Shown here in pieces: positions 24,300-35,356 of a stretch of 64,000 bases of DNA (positions are counted from its first letter, which is position 1; every line of letters begins with the position of its first letter). A program made the translations under genes and the position numbers. Under the pieces are notes generated by a model. That model was not told where the DNA came from. It ran no database searches and saw nothing but the letters and a program-made list of their open reading frames with translations. Source of the stretch: Schistocephalus solidus (Eukaryota; Platyhelminthes; Cestoda; Diphyllobothriidea; Diphyllobothriidae); contig WEDG01001053.1 in assembly GCA_017591395.1 (NCBI GenBank), positions 333,646 through 397,645 on the forward strand, written 5' to 3'.

Positions 24300-24720
24300 T
24301 GCGCTGATTGTTTAATGACCACCATGCGGGTCGTTATCCACTGAAATTTCGTCGCCCGTGATGATTTCTCGGCCATCTGGCTCACCGGCACTGGCGTTGA
24401 AAAATGTGTTCGCCTGAGCGCTTCCCGAGTGGCTGAATGCTCTGACCAAACTGGGTCTCAACACTGAATATGGGTTGGGGAGGTCATTACACTTGTTGAT
24501 AGATTAAGGGCCTGTAAACCATGATTCAAGACACTCGCGATTATCATTTTTGTGAGAAATTCGGCTTCATTAAACTTAAATTTGTAGCCAGTTCTCGCCG
24601 AGTGAGCCGCAACTTGAGAATTGGCGCAATTTCGCCTCACTGCTGCCGCGTGTTCGGCGATTCGCGTCAAAGTGATCTTCCAGTCTCTCCAACCTATTTG
24701 CTTTGCCCGCAACTGCACCA
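24300..24720 (-). pseudogene. Penelope-like element GIY-YIG endonuclease C-terminus
   Basis: An 86-codon minus frame contains TLTRIAEHAAAVRRN, SQVAAHSA and YKFKFNEAEFL. This is the helix-and-strand region after the G-I-Y/Y-I-G motifs in a PLE endonuclease, where the Arg and the E-H pair are conserved. The G-Y-x-G-E-T part itself is missing. Downstream, PNPYSVLRPSL-like and GEPDGREIITGDE-like text can be read in other frames. It is a different subfamily from the one ending in ELIEAWASD. The enzyme would nick target DNA for reverse transcription. Confidence 0.65.
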
Positions 24721-24959
24721 GATCCGATCAACAACTTCAGATGTCCCAGCGATCACATCTACTTATTTTTAATTACTTCCCGGGACTCGCATTTTCGCTT
24801 GTATCGACACATTCGCCTCTACTCGTGGGTAATTGCTGTTGGGGTTCGGTGCTTGCGTCTTCTTCACGGCTTCCCAATACACCAAGTTTTCTAGGCCAAC
24901 GCAACCTTTGTGGTAGGCGAGTTGATCAAGGAAGACCAGATGGTCGTTCCGTTCTGGCA

Positions 24960-25565
24960 GGACCGGTCTCACGACACAGGCAAGAAGACCGGAAATGAGA
25001 GAGGTCGCAGGTAGCTGGCGCGGCCGGAGCCGCCCCTAGGCGTACCACGACACCTGGCTCGGATCCCACGGAGTGGGAGTGCCATAAAGGCCACATTAAA
25101 AAGGAGCCATTGCAGCCTGACTCTCAGTCCGACAGTCAGCCACCACACAAAAACACACATTGGGCTGACCACGCGGGCCGAGTTATCCCGTCAGTTGGCA
25201 ACATTCCAAGCCACGGCTTTTAGCGCACCGTGATAGTTTTAAGCGCGTCAGATTGTTTATAGTGAGGAACATGCGCTGAGCTGTCGACCTCACTCACTCC
25301 CCACCCCCACAGTCAAACTTCTGTCCGAGCCGGTCAGTTGCCTGATGTGGGAGTGGGCGCATTGTCTGACGGATCGGTGTACCCGTCTTCGTGCGCCACA
25401 GGATTCACTAACTCAGGGGGGTATGGAGCAGCCATCGCCGTCTGACTCCCAGTCCACTGGTCAGCCACTCGACACACACAGCTCATACACTGAGCCGATG
25501 GCGTGGTCTGGTGTAAACGTCAGATTGGCAGCCTTCCCAGCCACAATTTCTAGGAAACCGTGATA
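24960..25565 (-). repeat. interspersed repeat family A, reverse orientation
   Basis: Reverse complement of the arrangement at about 39640-40230. It has CCGGTCTTCTTGCC, GGGGCGGCTCCGGCCGCG, TCCGTGGGATCCGAGCCAGG, GTGGCTGACTGTCGGACTGAG and CGTGATAGTTTTAAGCG, all in the same order. It ends where the LINE 3' tail begins. Confidence 0.75.
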
Positions 25566-25569
25566 TACT

Positions 25570-26150
25570 CAGGTGCATGGTGATTGTGAGGGGGTTGTCG
25601 ATGTATTGTTGTAGATAGTGTGTGCTGATGTAGCTTAGCCTCCGGTTGTTTACGGCAGGTTATTGTGAATAAGCATGTGTCCGGATAGGCCTATGCGGTG
25701 TGTGAATGTGCGGGAGCAGTGAGGGCAGTGGAGGCGGGCACGTCGACTGTATGTCGGAGCCCCAGGCGCTGATTTACCAGCCTCCGTGCGATGGATTCGC
25801 AGGAGACCGATCAAGCCGATGCGTGAGTTGAATTTGCGGGCGCAGTGTGGGCAGGAAAAATCGGAAGAGGCTGAGGGGGGTATCATTCATGGTAGTGGGG
25901 TAGCGGTGGCGCTAAGAATGGCTGGAGCGGAGGGTGTGTATGGGGTATCGGTGTTGTCGGCATTGCGGTGAATTCCGCTGTCATGGATGCGCATGTGACC
26001 GAAAAGGCCCATGCGATGAGTAAATGCACGAGGACATTGAGGGCAGTGTAGTCGGCGATCTCTGCTGTGTGTTGGAGCTCCAGGCACTGGTTCACCAATC
26101 TCTGTACGTTGGATTCGCAAGTGACCGACCAGGCCGATGCGTAAACTCTA
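25570..26150 (-). pseudogene. LINE 3' end encoding four C2H2 zinc fingers
   Basis: Minus-strand translation starts inside a finger (RIGLVGHLRIQRTEIGEP). It continues with LHCPQCPRAFTHRMGLFGHM, a Thr/Pro/Ala linker, FSCPHCARKFNSRIGLIGLL and LHCPHCSRTFTHRIGLSGHM, and stops at 25650. The C-x2-C-x12-H-x3-H spacing is clear in fingers 2 and 4. Finger 3 has lost its first His (GLIGLLRIH). One base is missing at about 25888, which splits the frame. I know this finger block as the C-terminal end of RTE-type ORFs in tapeworms. It probably binds nucleic acid during retrotransposition. The copy is 5'-truncated, as expected for LINE insertion, and about 80 bases of 3' UTR follow. Confidence 0.75.
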
Positions 26151-26189
26151 CTGAACTTTTTACCTTACCCCGTTTGCTCTGATGTCAAG

Positions 26190-26400
26190 ACAACTAGGGC
26201 AAGGTTCGAACTGCAGTAGCTAAACAGCCCGTCATCGCGTTCCACGCAAGACCATTAAATGCGGCCCGGATCTCGCATGAGGAGGGATTAATTGCAGCCT
26301 TTCTCCCAGTCCTCCATTTACTCCAGCATTCTCCCATGCGGACCAAGTTTCCCTGCCAGTTTACAGCCTTCCAAACCACAGCGGAGTGATTCGATATTTC
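26190..26400 (-). repeat. fragment of repeat family A
   Basis: The minus strand reads TGGTTTGGAAGGCTGTAAAC and TGGCAGGGAAACTTGGTC, similar to TGGCTTGGAAGG and ACTGACGGGATAACTCGG in family A. With the family A copy on the other side of the LINE tail, this suggests the LINE landed inside a repeat A. Confidence 0.4.
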
Positions 26401-28023
26401 GTGCTGATGGATTCCCTATTGTTGTTCCTGCCTGGAAAGCGCGCGAGCGAAGACTGCTTTCAGTGACTTCATTAGCTCAGGCATGCGGGCGATCGAGGGA
26501 TCCTCGTAAAAAGCATATCCTCTTGAAGCCCCGTACTTCTCCTCTGTCCACTGCCCTTTTGTTACTGCCCCTCGAGGGTGACCCTTGAACGTTTGAGCGA
26601 ATAAGGATCCTTTTTCAGCTGATCGAGTCATCCTATTTGTTTTGTTTTGCATTCTTGTCACCCTCGAATGTACTGGGCGTCGGAAGTGAGCGTGCGACAT
26701 GTGCACTTTCCCGCTGAAGCCACCGCTGCGCAGACCCCGCCTGCACCAGTTAGGCTCTTATGCACGAACGACTTCCATATGTTTGCACCGGTAGTGCATG
26801 CGTACCCAACCGATCACTGAGAGTTTGCCTACGTGTGTGCGTGTGACGACGGGCCCTAGGGTTAACGAGGCAACGCTATTTACACACCCAGCGACGCCTC
26901 TGTAAACCCTGGAGTCCCGGCCGCGGTGTGCGTGCTCCCAACAACAAACCATATTTTACCGTTATCGTGTGGCCTTTGTAAGCGGCGGCGCAATGCGAGA
27001 GCTCAGCGATGACGCCCAAGCTCCTCTTTAGTGGCCCTGACGACGAATGTGCGTGCATGCATGCTCCTACTAGCTACTGCTCGCCCTAAAGGTGTGTCAG
27101 CAGTGCCAGAGAGTGGGCAGTAGTCATTTATGATCTATTCGCTGTCGGCAGCCCGTCCTGCTACAGCTATTAACCACCTCCGAATCCAGCTGATTGCTCG
27201 GCTATTGCTCGGTCGGTTTGCTCTAGGCATTGGCAGAGTCACGAGGAGACGCAGTTAGCCCGATTGCAGGACAAAATGCAAGCGTTGTGCCAAGTGGCTG
27301 CGTTTGAGCTCTAAAGCAAAGCGCAAGACACAACAGGTTTGTCAGCACCCTCTCCTCCATCCCTCGCCACTTTGAGAAAACAAAAGATTAAGCACTTTCG
27401 CCTGCTAACTAAAACACCTGCGTTTGATTCGCTCCGCACAAATCTACAGCTGATGCGTATTGGCACGCTTAATAAACAGACACAGGTCCTTTCCTACGGC
27501 TCATCTGGTTGCATTCATGCTCTCACACGCCCCCGCATCAAAGCCTTTTTTTGTTTTTTTTTTCATTTTGAAAGTACCACCGTCTCCTAAAGGTGTGCGG
27601 CTGATGGTTGGTTGGTTGGTGAAGTCTAGTCGTTAGTCGAACACTGCCGGTGTTCACATACACTCGTTAATTGATCAACGGTTGTTTTTTCTCCCACGTT
27701 TGTGCGTGTGTACCCTTTGACGATGGGCGCCTCTCTTTCATCTGAAATCTCGGTGTCTAGCCAGCGGTAAGCCAAAACAGCAAACCCAGTTTTAGGCGAG
27801 AGGCGGTGTACAGGGTGATTTGTGGCCGATTTTTTTCCCTGGTGCTACGCCTGTTTCCCATTTCTCACCGCCTTCTCACTGGAAGGCAATGTGCACTTGT
27901 TTTTCAATACAAACGGTCTTTGGACGGGATTTTACGCGTAAGCCGTCTTTCTACGAAATCATAACCTTTAGCTGGGAGAAAATCCTGATGTCGTTAAAGT
28001 TCATGCCGTTTTTGGGCACCCTC

Positions 28024-28057
<34 letters not shown>

Positions 28058-29380
28058 GCTCTCTTAATTAAGGCACCATGTTACCTCACAAATCGGCTCC
28101 TTCAAGATGATTGCAAACTGATGAGATCAAACCTTGTCTCGTAATTTGAGAACGAAGCGCAGACGTCTTATTGGTGCTGTGGCCCCGTATGGGATTCGCT
28201 GATCAACCTAGGCGTCTGATCTCACTTCCACTTGCTTTGACACCGGTGGTAGAGACTATGGAGGATGTTTTAGGAGCCCTCATTGCTGCCATCTGCACCG
28301 CGTCTAGGTCACAAGCGCCAAAGTGCCCCAAAGTGCTTCCTGATGAGTCATTCTTTCTGATGTTTCTGCCGAATTCGCGCTGCAGAGAGAAAATGTCTCA
28401 CATCTGATCGACTCACTAGCGAGGAAATCGGCTGTTGGGCCCGTTGCGTTAACGCCTGAATTAATTGAAACACTTCGAAGCTACGACCCCCGTTTGTTAT
28501 ATAACATTTGGGGTACCCCTACTTGAAGACTTGCAGTCGACACTAGTCGGGTACGTGTAATCAGCCAACCTGCGGTCGTTTTGACTTTGTCTTGCAAAGG
28601 AGCCATGGCGAATATGGAAAGATAGTGTGAGGTAGGTGCTTAAAAATTCGGTTTCCTCCTAAAAAATTCCCACACAAACGGTCGCTGAACGCCTTCCGGG
28701 GGACCGTGGCGGTCCTCGTCTTTGACAACCAGCCAACTTGCGCAAGCAGACGTCTCAAGGGCGTACAAATCGGGGCATCTCTTCTTCTTCTTTTTCTTCA
28801 GTCCCAACTTTTGACCATACCGCTCCTGGTCCTGTTTATCACTTTATAATGATCGGTTTTTGCCTCATATACTTTGTGCTAACGCCTTTTCATTCTCCTC
28901 TTGTCTTCGTCTTTTAGGCCAAATTCCCCCCCTCCCCGCCAACCCTCTCGCCCACCTACCGAAGACTTTCAGCTCTCATACTAACTATACGTCAAATTGT
29001 AGGAAAATAAATTTTACTGCGTTGAGTACTCATTCTTCTCTTTTGCCCGCTTCTTTCCCTTTTCCCTCTCCAGCCCAAAATTCGGTCTGAACTTTTGAAC
29101 AGTTTATACTTATTTGTATTATGTGGTACTCCTTTTGGACAGTTTACTGGGTGCTCGCGCGATATTCGTGTGTGGAAGGGGTCGTAATGTAACACTACGG
29201 ACTACCCTATAGAGGACCCGTTCTAAACTGACGCACCTTGACGTCTACACACACCTCCATTAGTCCATCGTTTTGACAAAATAGCGTGGGGTGAGTGTCA
29301 TGCAAGTCTCCTGGCTGAAAGCAACCCAATGCGCACGTCACCGCTGGTTGCCAATCACAACCGACTGAGTACCAGGGAGG
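26400..29380. other. no gene recognised
   Basis: About 3 kb without a recognisable gene. A minus frame of 96 codons (26706-26416) is not recognised. GC content is above the window average at 26.7-27.3 kb. The CT tract at 28021-28065 is listed separately. Several C-rich or T-rich stretches (28.9-29.1 kb) look compositional. Confidence 0.4.
28021..28065. repeat. (CT)n microsatellite with GCT interruptions
   Basis: CT dinucleotides with two CGCT interruptions, directly visible. Confidence 0.9.
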
Positions 29381-29745
29381 TAGGCCGTATTGCCCCCTAA
29401 ACGGGCCACGTGGTAGATGCATTGGACTAACACGGGGGCCACATCAGGGCACGACAGGCGTTGTTCGGGTTGCGCTCCCATAACAAATGCCGAACATGGC
29501 GGGTGTTTTGGTACGCTCAGGGGCGGCTCCGGCCGCGCCAGCCACCTGCGCCCTCTCCCGCCTCCGGTCTTCTTGACTCTGTCATGACACCGGGTTCAGG
29601 TGGGGGAGAAGAGAGTGTGGTAGATGCAGCGCCAGGCTACTATCACTTAAGAATAATGGAGGCGCATAAATCACCGTCCCTGCACCACCCTTCTGTTGAG
29701 CATACGGCGGACATCGTCCGACTACAACGGTCAAACTGACGTGTT
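29380..29745 (+). repeat. interspersed repeat family A
   Basis: Contains CCCTAAACGGGCCACGTGG, GGGGCGGCTCCGGCCGCGCC, CTCCGGTCTTCTTGACTCTG, TGACACCGGGTTCAGGTGGG, CTATCACTTAAGAATAATG and GGACATCGTCCGAC. It is the cleanest short copy and is nearly identical to 39150-39395 over its second half. Confidence 0.8.
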
Positions 29746-29829
29746 GTTTTCCCCACAACTATAAAACTTTCCACGGCCACGCCCCGGTAACCGTCCTTCT
29801 CCCTAGTTGAAGGACTAGTCAGTGAAATA

Positions 29830-30205
29830 TAGCCACTACATGTTAGTTTTGGTTAGGATGGTAATAGGAATCGCTCACAATACATGTGGTTTTGCGCTTA
29901 ATTCTAAAGAAAATATGTTTAAGGTTAAGGTGAGGGGTAGGGTTAAGTTTAATTTTGGCTTTAAGTTCAGAGTTGGGGTTACCGCTGTTATCCTGTTAAC
30001 TGTAGAGTTTAGGTTAAGGATGGGGCTAGGTTAAGATTAAGGATACAGTTTAGTTTTGTGATAGAGTTAGGGTTAGCGTTAAGACACGGGTATATTTATC
30101 CTTCCTGAACTCTACCGTAAGTCCACCTATTTTAAGCGGGCGGGGCGGTCGCTATTCCCGTGTCCTGTTTAGGCGGCCATACAAGGCACCCCTACCAAGT
30201 TTTCT
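29830..30205 (+). repeat. repeat family B with telomere-like tracts
   Basis: Begins CACAATACATGTGGTTTTGC, continues through imperfect TTAGGG/GGTTAAGG-type repeats (29915-30085) and ends TTTATCCTTCCTGAACTC, then CGTGTCCTGTTTAGGCGGCC. The same order appears at 34745-35060 (+) and 55975-56370 (-). It is therefore a dispersed element with internal telomere-like repeats, not a telomere. Confidence 0.75.
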
Positions 30206-30209
30206 TATG

Positions 30210-30960
30210 CCCAGATTGAAGGGCTTCTGTTATTTTTGCTCAGTAGACGCTCACCGAGAGTGTTTGGAGTTGTTGTAATTTCCGCAGAACGAAAGAAGGC
30301 GTGCAAAATGTTCTGGTTAGCTACTGTGTTTAATGGCCCAGATATGGTACCTATGAAAAAGGGAAGACTTCATTTATCTTCTTTAGCTTAGTTGCTGTCG
30401 TCATTCATCCATCCATGACCGAGTTCAACGTGGGGGTCTACTGACAATTGGGCAAACGTTTTGGCATGCGGGCCTGCTTTCCGTCGTCTGTTGTGGAGGA
30501 TTCAAAGTCCTAGTCGAGCAGTCTTCGCAGGGTGTCCTGCTTTGTCAATGTGCAGCTTCCACAAACGGTCGAATAGCGACGAGCGTTTGCTCAATTCCAG
30601 TTCGCCTGCTTTGGAATTAGGTCAGATCCACTAATAAGGGCAGAATTCAGGTTATCGGCATATTCATCGTACTGCAGTCCGAGAACCCTGTCTGCAGCTC
30701 TGACCAACAGCTGTTATGTAAATATTATCCAAACACTGTCCAAGGACATTTAGGTATCACATGGGCCTATTAGGCCAGGCACATCTTCACGGGTAAAGTT
30801 GCATGGCCACCCCCTATTAGCACGCCCACATACCCCCCCCCCAACACACACAAAACACTCTCAGGCCACACATGACCCTATTCAGTCGCACGCGTATACA
30901 CTAGCAATCAGCACAGAATCACACATCACTCGTGCAAAAGTCATGCGGTGCGATTTGCCC
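30210..30960. other. no gene recognised
   Basis: No open frame or repeat I can assign. A run of ten C bases occurs near 30833. Confidence 0.4.
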
Positions 30961-30965
30961 CCATC

Positions 30966-31039
30966 GCTGTGGTGAGTGGATTAAAACCCACAATCTTTGT
31001 TCATTGGCTTAACTGCTCTACCAATGTGCCACGGGCTCG
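30966..31039 (-). repeat. tRNA-like sequence (SINE head or tRNA pseudogene)
   Basis: The minus strand reads GCCCGTGGCACATTGGTAGA (A-box-like) and, about 40 bases later, GGGTTTTAATCCAC (B-box-like, decayed). The wording resembles the head of SINE family C. No cloverleaf with paired acceptor was found. Confidence 0.4.
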
Positions 31040-31129
31040 TTTTTTTATCGGTTTCAATCGGAAATATCAATGAGGAAATTGTACTCGCCGAGCAAGTTAT
31101 AGAACATGCTTGTCCCATTGTGCCTTGGG

Positions 31130-31410
31130 GCTCAATCTGGAGCTCATTGGTTGATTGTTTGACTCAGTAACCAATAGTCGCGGGTTCGATTCCCCGGTTT
31201 TCTACACTTGGGATTGGGTATGAACGGCTGATGACGGCTAGTAAGCCAGAAATGGTCATTCCGGTCACCCTTATCTTAGTTGATATTCCATAATCTGTAT
31301 GTGTTAGTAGTCGCTATGTGACTGTCTTCGAGGGCTCCAGATTCAGCCCCAAGGTGCAACGGGACAAACATGTTTCCTACCTTGCTCGGTGAGCGCCACT
31401 GCGTCACAGA
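31130..31410 (+). repeat. SINE family C with hammerhead-like block
   Basis: The head (about 31140-31197) ends with the B-box-like GGGTTCGATTCCCC. The body carries GGGATTGGGTATG and then the 45-nt block at 31222-31266: stem I GAACGG/CCGGTC, CTGATGA, hairpin GGCT/AGCC, GAAA, TGGTCATT. The 3' module AGCCCCAAGGTGCAACGGGA follows at about 31355. Stem I differs from the consensus by a T-A to C-G pair exchange. Confidence 0.65.
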
Positions 31411-31694
31411 ACATCGCGCAAACAACTACGCCCGTTCTCACTGGTTTGTCTGTTTCTTTGAGTAGGAGAGAGGAGGGTTAAGGCAGATATTGGCAGTCAA
31501 CTCTCATCGCAAATCAGCGCACTCCGTATTGTGATGCGCCATCGGTCGCGGTTTCGGGGGTCGCCAACTGCCGAAGTAACTCGGTCACTAGGCAGGCATA
31601 AGAGCAGTCTGCAACAGCTCCCTAATATGACATTGATAATGTTCTCTCTTATTTGAAACCAAAGAGTATTCACTAAGTCTGGCCTGGCGCATGG

Positions 31695-31850
31695 GAGACT
31701 AGCCACCGACAGTTTTGACCCTCGTCACCGACGATGTCCACCATGTGCCTCACAGCAGACTGAGCGCAGGATCTACCGCACTCTCTCTCCCCACCCTCAA
31801 TCACCCGGGCCCGGTGTCTCGGTATAGTCAAGAAGTCTGGAGGCCGAATT
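31695..31850 (-). repeat. fragment of repeat family A
   Basis: The minus strand reads CTCCAGACTTCTTGACTAT, GACACCGGGCCCGGGTG, GGGGAGAGAGAGTGCGGTAG and TGGTGGACATCGTCGGTGAC, in the order of family A. Confidence 0.65.
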
Positions 31851-31859
31851 TGAGCTCTG

Positions 31860-32625
31860 AATGGTAAGGTTAACCAAGCCGTCTACGCGTGCCACACAAA
31901 CGCCTAGTCAGCACTGGAGGAACCAGGTTTTCACACGACATCAAGGGGACCACTTGGATGCCAACTGAGTGCGAGAGCCACTCAGTGGCCGAGTAGTAAG
32001 CTAGAGCCAGCAGGCCGTGTGTGACATGCGTAGACCGGCTACTGCCCGTACACCCACTTGGAGGTCATTGTTACTCAGATCGGATGAGGGCGGGTGGTGT
32101 GAAAAGGGGGAGTGAGCATAAAAAAAGTGCACGCGCAATTCACGACTACAGCCCACCTTGTGGTGTGGTGGTAGGTCTCGTCGCTGTTCATGGTGGTTGA
32201 GTTATCGTGTGGGTTGGTTGTCAGGTATTTGGTATGCGTTTTTCCATCCAGGCCTTCTGCGGAGGGTAAATCGTTGAGAGCGTGGCGCAAACCGTGGGCG
32301 ATACGGCAGAAATCGTGCCAAGCTGGGTGGATTGACTTTGCATCGAGTTAATCGAAATAAGGGCATCGGCGACGCCTTGAAACAGGATACGTGGTAGTTA
32401 AAGCAATAATACGAGCGAAGTGACGCCCACCTTTGAAGGGCATTGTTTAATTTGCACCTTGCTGTTATGCGTTTTGGTCGATTGCTTTTCGCCGAAGCCG
32501 AGTAAGCTGTAGCTTACATCGTTTGAGTTATTTTTTTTCGTCAAATTTATAAATTTTGGATGGAAACTGTCGTGTTTTTTTACAAAGTTCAGCAATTGTG
32601 CGTTTTAGCCCCCTCCCCCCTTCTC
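31860..32625. other. no gene recognised
   Basis: No conserved frame. Slightly GC-rich until 32.4 kb, then AT-rich. Confidence 0.4.
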
Positions 32626-32629
32626 TAGT

Positions 32630-32945
32630 GTGTTTGTGTGGGTATAGTAGATGCTGAGCGTAAAACTCAGCGACCACAGATGTTGAGTTCGATTCTCAAA
32701 CTAACTAACCGATGGATGGCTGGCTGATGGTAGTTAACAAGTCTGAAATAGCCGTTCCGGTCTTCCTTGCTTTTGTCAATACTCCTTCCCGACCGCCTGA
32801 GAGAGCCCCAGATTGAACCCTGTAACCTGATCGAGGAACATTCCTACCTCCAGGTTTCGGAAACTAAATTGGTTGGGTATGGCTGTCTGACGACCACTAC
32901 CGAGTCAGAAGTGGCTATACCAGTCTTCCGTGCCTTTATCAAAAG
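32630..32945 (+). repeat. two tandem SINE family C bodies
   Basis: Two 45-nt blocks lie 163 bases apart (32718-32762 and 32881-32925). The first keeps GGCTGG, CTGATGG, CTGAAATAGCC and CCGGTC. The second has CTGACGA, TCAGAAGTGG and CCAGTC. Both keep the family spacing but have core substitutions (A9 to G in the first, GAAA to GAAG in the second). A head with GAGTTCGATTCTC precedes the first. Confidence 0.6.
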
Positions 32946-34210
32946 TTTTATCGTATCCCATGAAATTTTAACTGAAATTCTGATACGTGTTTTTGATCAG
33001 AAAGGATTACGTAGGTGGGGTTGTAATATTGATTATCTCGCAATTTTATCAAAACGTATTTCAGTCACGGCAGGCAGGATGCTGGCTTTAAATGAGCTTC
33101 TTTCCGATCGCCTGCAAAAATGACAACTTAAGTAGTAAGATTTTTTCCATTAATTTTTGAGGTCCGTATAAATTTAAATATATTTCATAGCAAATATGCA
33201 CACAAATATTCGTTCTTGTATTCATTTGGCAGCAAATTACTTCTTTTAATTTTACTCTTTCGATTTTTTTCAAAAAAACTTTTAAATTCACAAACAATCC
33301 TGAACTTTACCTGAATTTGCGCTTGCGCATAGGGTTTCCATACTACAAGCTGTACATTAGGTGATTTCAACTAACGTTCCTCATTCTGTAATACATTTGG
33401 TACAACAGAACAGAAATTCTGAAATGTGTTTTTGCCTCGAACAAGTTAGTTAAGTAGGGTCGTTCTGTTGACTATCCTGACCGCCTGCAAAAGTATCCTC
33501 CTAAAAAATGGCTACGTAATTAGTATGTAAATTTTCCATCGATTTTCACTGTCCTTATAAATCCAAGCATAGCATATAGAACACACACAAAAATATTCGT
33601 TATTATACTCGTTTTGTAGCGAATTGCGTCTTCTTCAAATCTACACTGGATTTTAAAAAAATTATAATTATAAAATCTTTGAAGACAATGAAATATTCAG
33701 TCATAATATTTCGTATCCGTCAAATTACTAATATAGTATTATTATTATTATATATTATGAGAAATGTCTGAGCGGAATATCTGCAGCATGTCGTTTGAAA
33801 ACCTTGAATGCAAGTGTAGCCTTCGGTATGGTTCAACATTATTCGGCAATTTGGAAACTTTTTTTAAAAACGAAAGTTTCTCTTGCTCCAAGTTTAAAAT
33901 TTGAAGAAGACGTAACTTGCTATCTAACGAATACAAGATCTAATATTTTTGTGCGTTTTTTCTGTAAAATACGTTCGAATTGATAATTGAAAATCAATAA
34001 GAAAATTTTATACTTCTTAAGTAGCCAGTTTTTACAGATTATACTTTTTGTGGGCGGTCAGAAAGAAGCACTTTCAAACGCCCACATCCTACTTTGGATT
34101 AGGCTGCAAGATAATCAGTATAACAACCCAAACTTATAATTTGTTTGAATCGAAAACACATTTCAGCATTTTGGTCGAACGTTCATGAAATAGGGAATCT
34201 AATGTATACT
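32945..34210. mobile_element. foldback element family D, compound copy
   Basis: Two forward arms (about 32955-33370 and 33390-33690) are followed by a reverse arm (about 33750-34210) that ends TTCAGCATTTTGGTCGAACG and TTCATGAAAT. The first forward arm begins with TTCATGAAATTTTAACTG-like text at about 32959, the mirror of that end. Palindrome-type cores AACTTAAGTAGT (33125) and TTCTTAAGTAG (34013) mark equivalent points in opposite arms. Confidence 0.65.
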
Positions 34211-34309
34211 TTCTGTGTAGGAACATTTTTACGTGTCTCAAATCTATTAAGAAGGCATCGCGTAGCGTTCGTAAACTTTGATCATGAATTCGAACCACTT
34301 TAATAAGCT

Positions 34310-34640
34310 GCATCAATGAACGCCCGAGAATGGATATTTCACAGTCTTAAAACCGAACCGAACTTTTCAAAGCAAAAGCTACCCTTTCTTCAAGTACGAA
34401 ATTGGAAGAAAACTTACTTTTCTACAAAGTGAGTACAGAAAAGAATATTTTTGTGCATGGTTTCTCTGATAAACTCCATGCCACTTAAGTGGTCATTTTT
34501 ACTGAGTTGAGCTTTCGCAAGCGGCCTAAAATAAACCAATTCGTTGCTTGGTTCAGATATCTTGGGATTATGTTGCAGGGTAATCAATAGTAGTCATGCT
34601 TTGTTATGTGTTGCGATTAACCCTCCGATATTGAATTTTG
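34310..34640 (-). mobile_element. foldback element family D, lone reverse arm
   Basis: Another reverse arm, with CCACTTAAGTGGTCATTTTT near 34487 and TTGGGATTATGTTGCAGGG near 34560. Probably half of an additional D insertion. Confidence 0.55.
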
Positions 34641-34744
34641 AGAGCCTATTGTAGCACAAATCTCACAAATTATTTACATTATCGGTAAGGATGACGTCTA
34701 TTGGGTGCCCAAATAGAACAGAAACCGTCCGCTTTGCGCCAGAT

Positions 34745-35060
34745 TCCGGAGAACTTACGGGTAGAATTGAGGGGAGGGTTAGGGTTAAGATTAGGCTTAC
34801 GTGTAAGGATAGAGTTATGGTTGGCAGTTTGGGTTAGGGTCAGGATTATGTTAACGGTTCAGGTTCCGGTTAGTGTGAACTGCGGCGTTTAGGTTTATGG
34901 TGGGTAGGCCTAGGGCTAAGATTAAGGTTTCAATACATTTTCATATTAGGGTTACTGTTAGGGTTAGTACATGACAATATTTACCCTTTCTGAAATTGAT
35001 CTCGAGGGCGCTCCTATTCTCGTGTCCTGTTTAGGCGGCTCTACAAGTCATCCTTGCCAA
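34745..35060 (+). repeat. repeat family B with telomere-like tracts
   Basis: GGGTTAGGGTTAAGATTAGG and later GTTACTGTTAGGGTTAG tracts, followed by TTTACCCTTTCTGAAATTG and the family end CGTGTCCTGTTTAGGCGGC. It lies about 300 bases upstream of the WKF gene start. Confidence 0.75.
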
Positions 35061-35356
35061 ATTATTTTTCCGGACAAATTTATCCCGTTGGAAGGAGGAA
35101 AAAGCAAGCAGATGTGCGTCGCTGCAGTCCTCACGATCGTTTAGGAATCAGCCTACAGTCGGATTGCACTCGATAATTTAAGAATTTTGCCATTTGCTAG
35201 TTTGATGGAGAGCGGTTTTGTTTGATGTCGCACACCCGTTCTATAATCTGCCGCCAATTACCTGCCGGTATTAACGTAATTTTTAATCATTCGCAGCTCT
35301 AACTACTCATCTATCACGCTTACAATTCATTTATTCCTCTGCGATCTGAAGGGAGC

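Noticed and set aside
28119..28140. CTGATGAG at 28.12 kb as a hammerhead core
   Set aside because: It is followed by ATCAAAC, with no hairpin and no GAAA.
29915..30085. Chromosome end or fusion point from TTAGGG-like repeats
   Set aside because: The same tract recurs inside a dispersed repeat with defined ends at two other sites.
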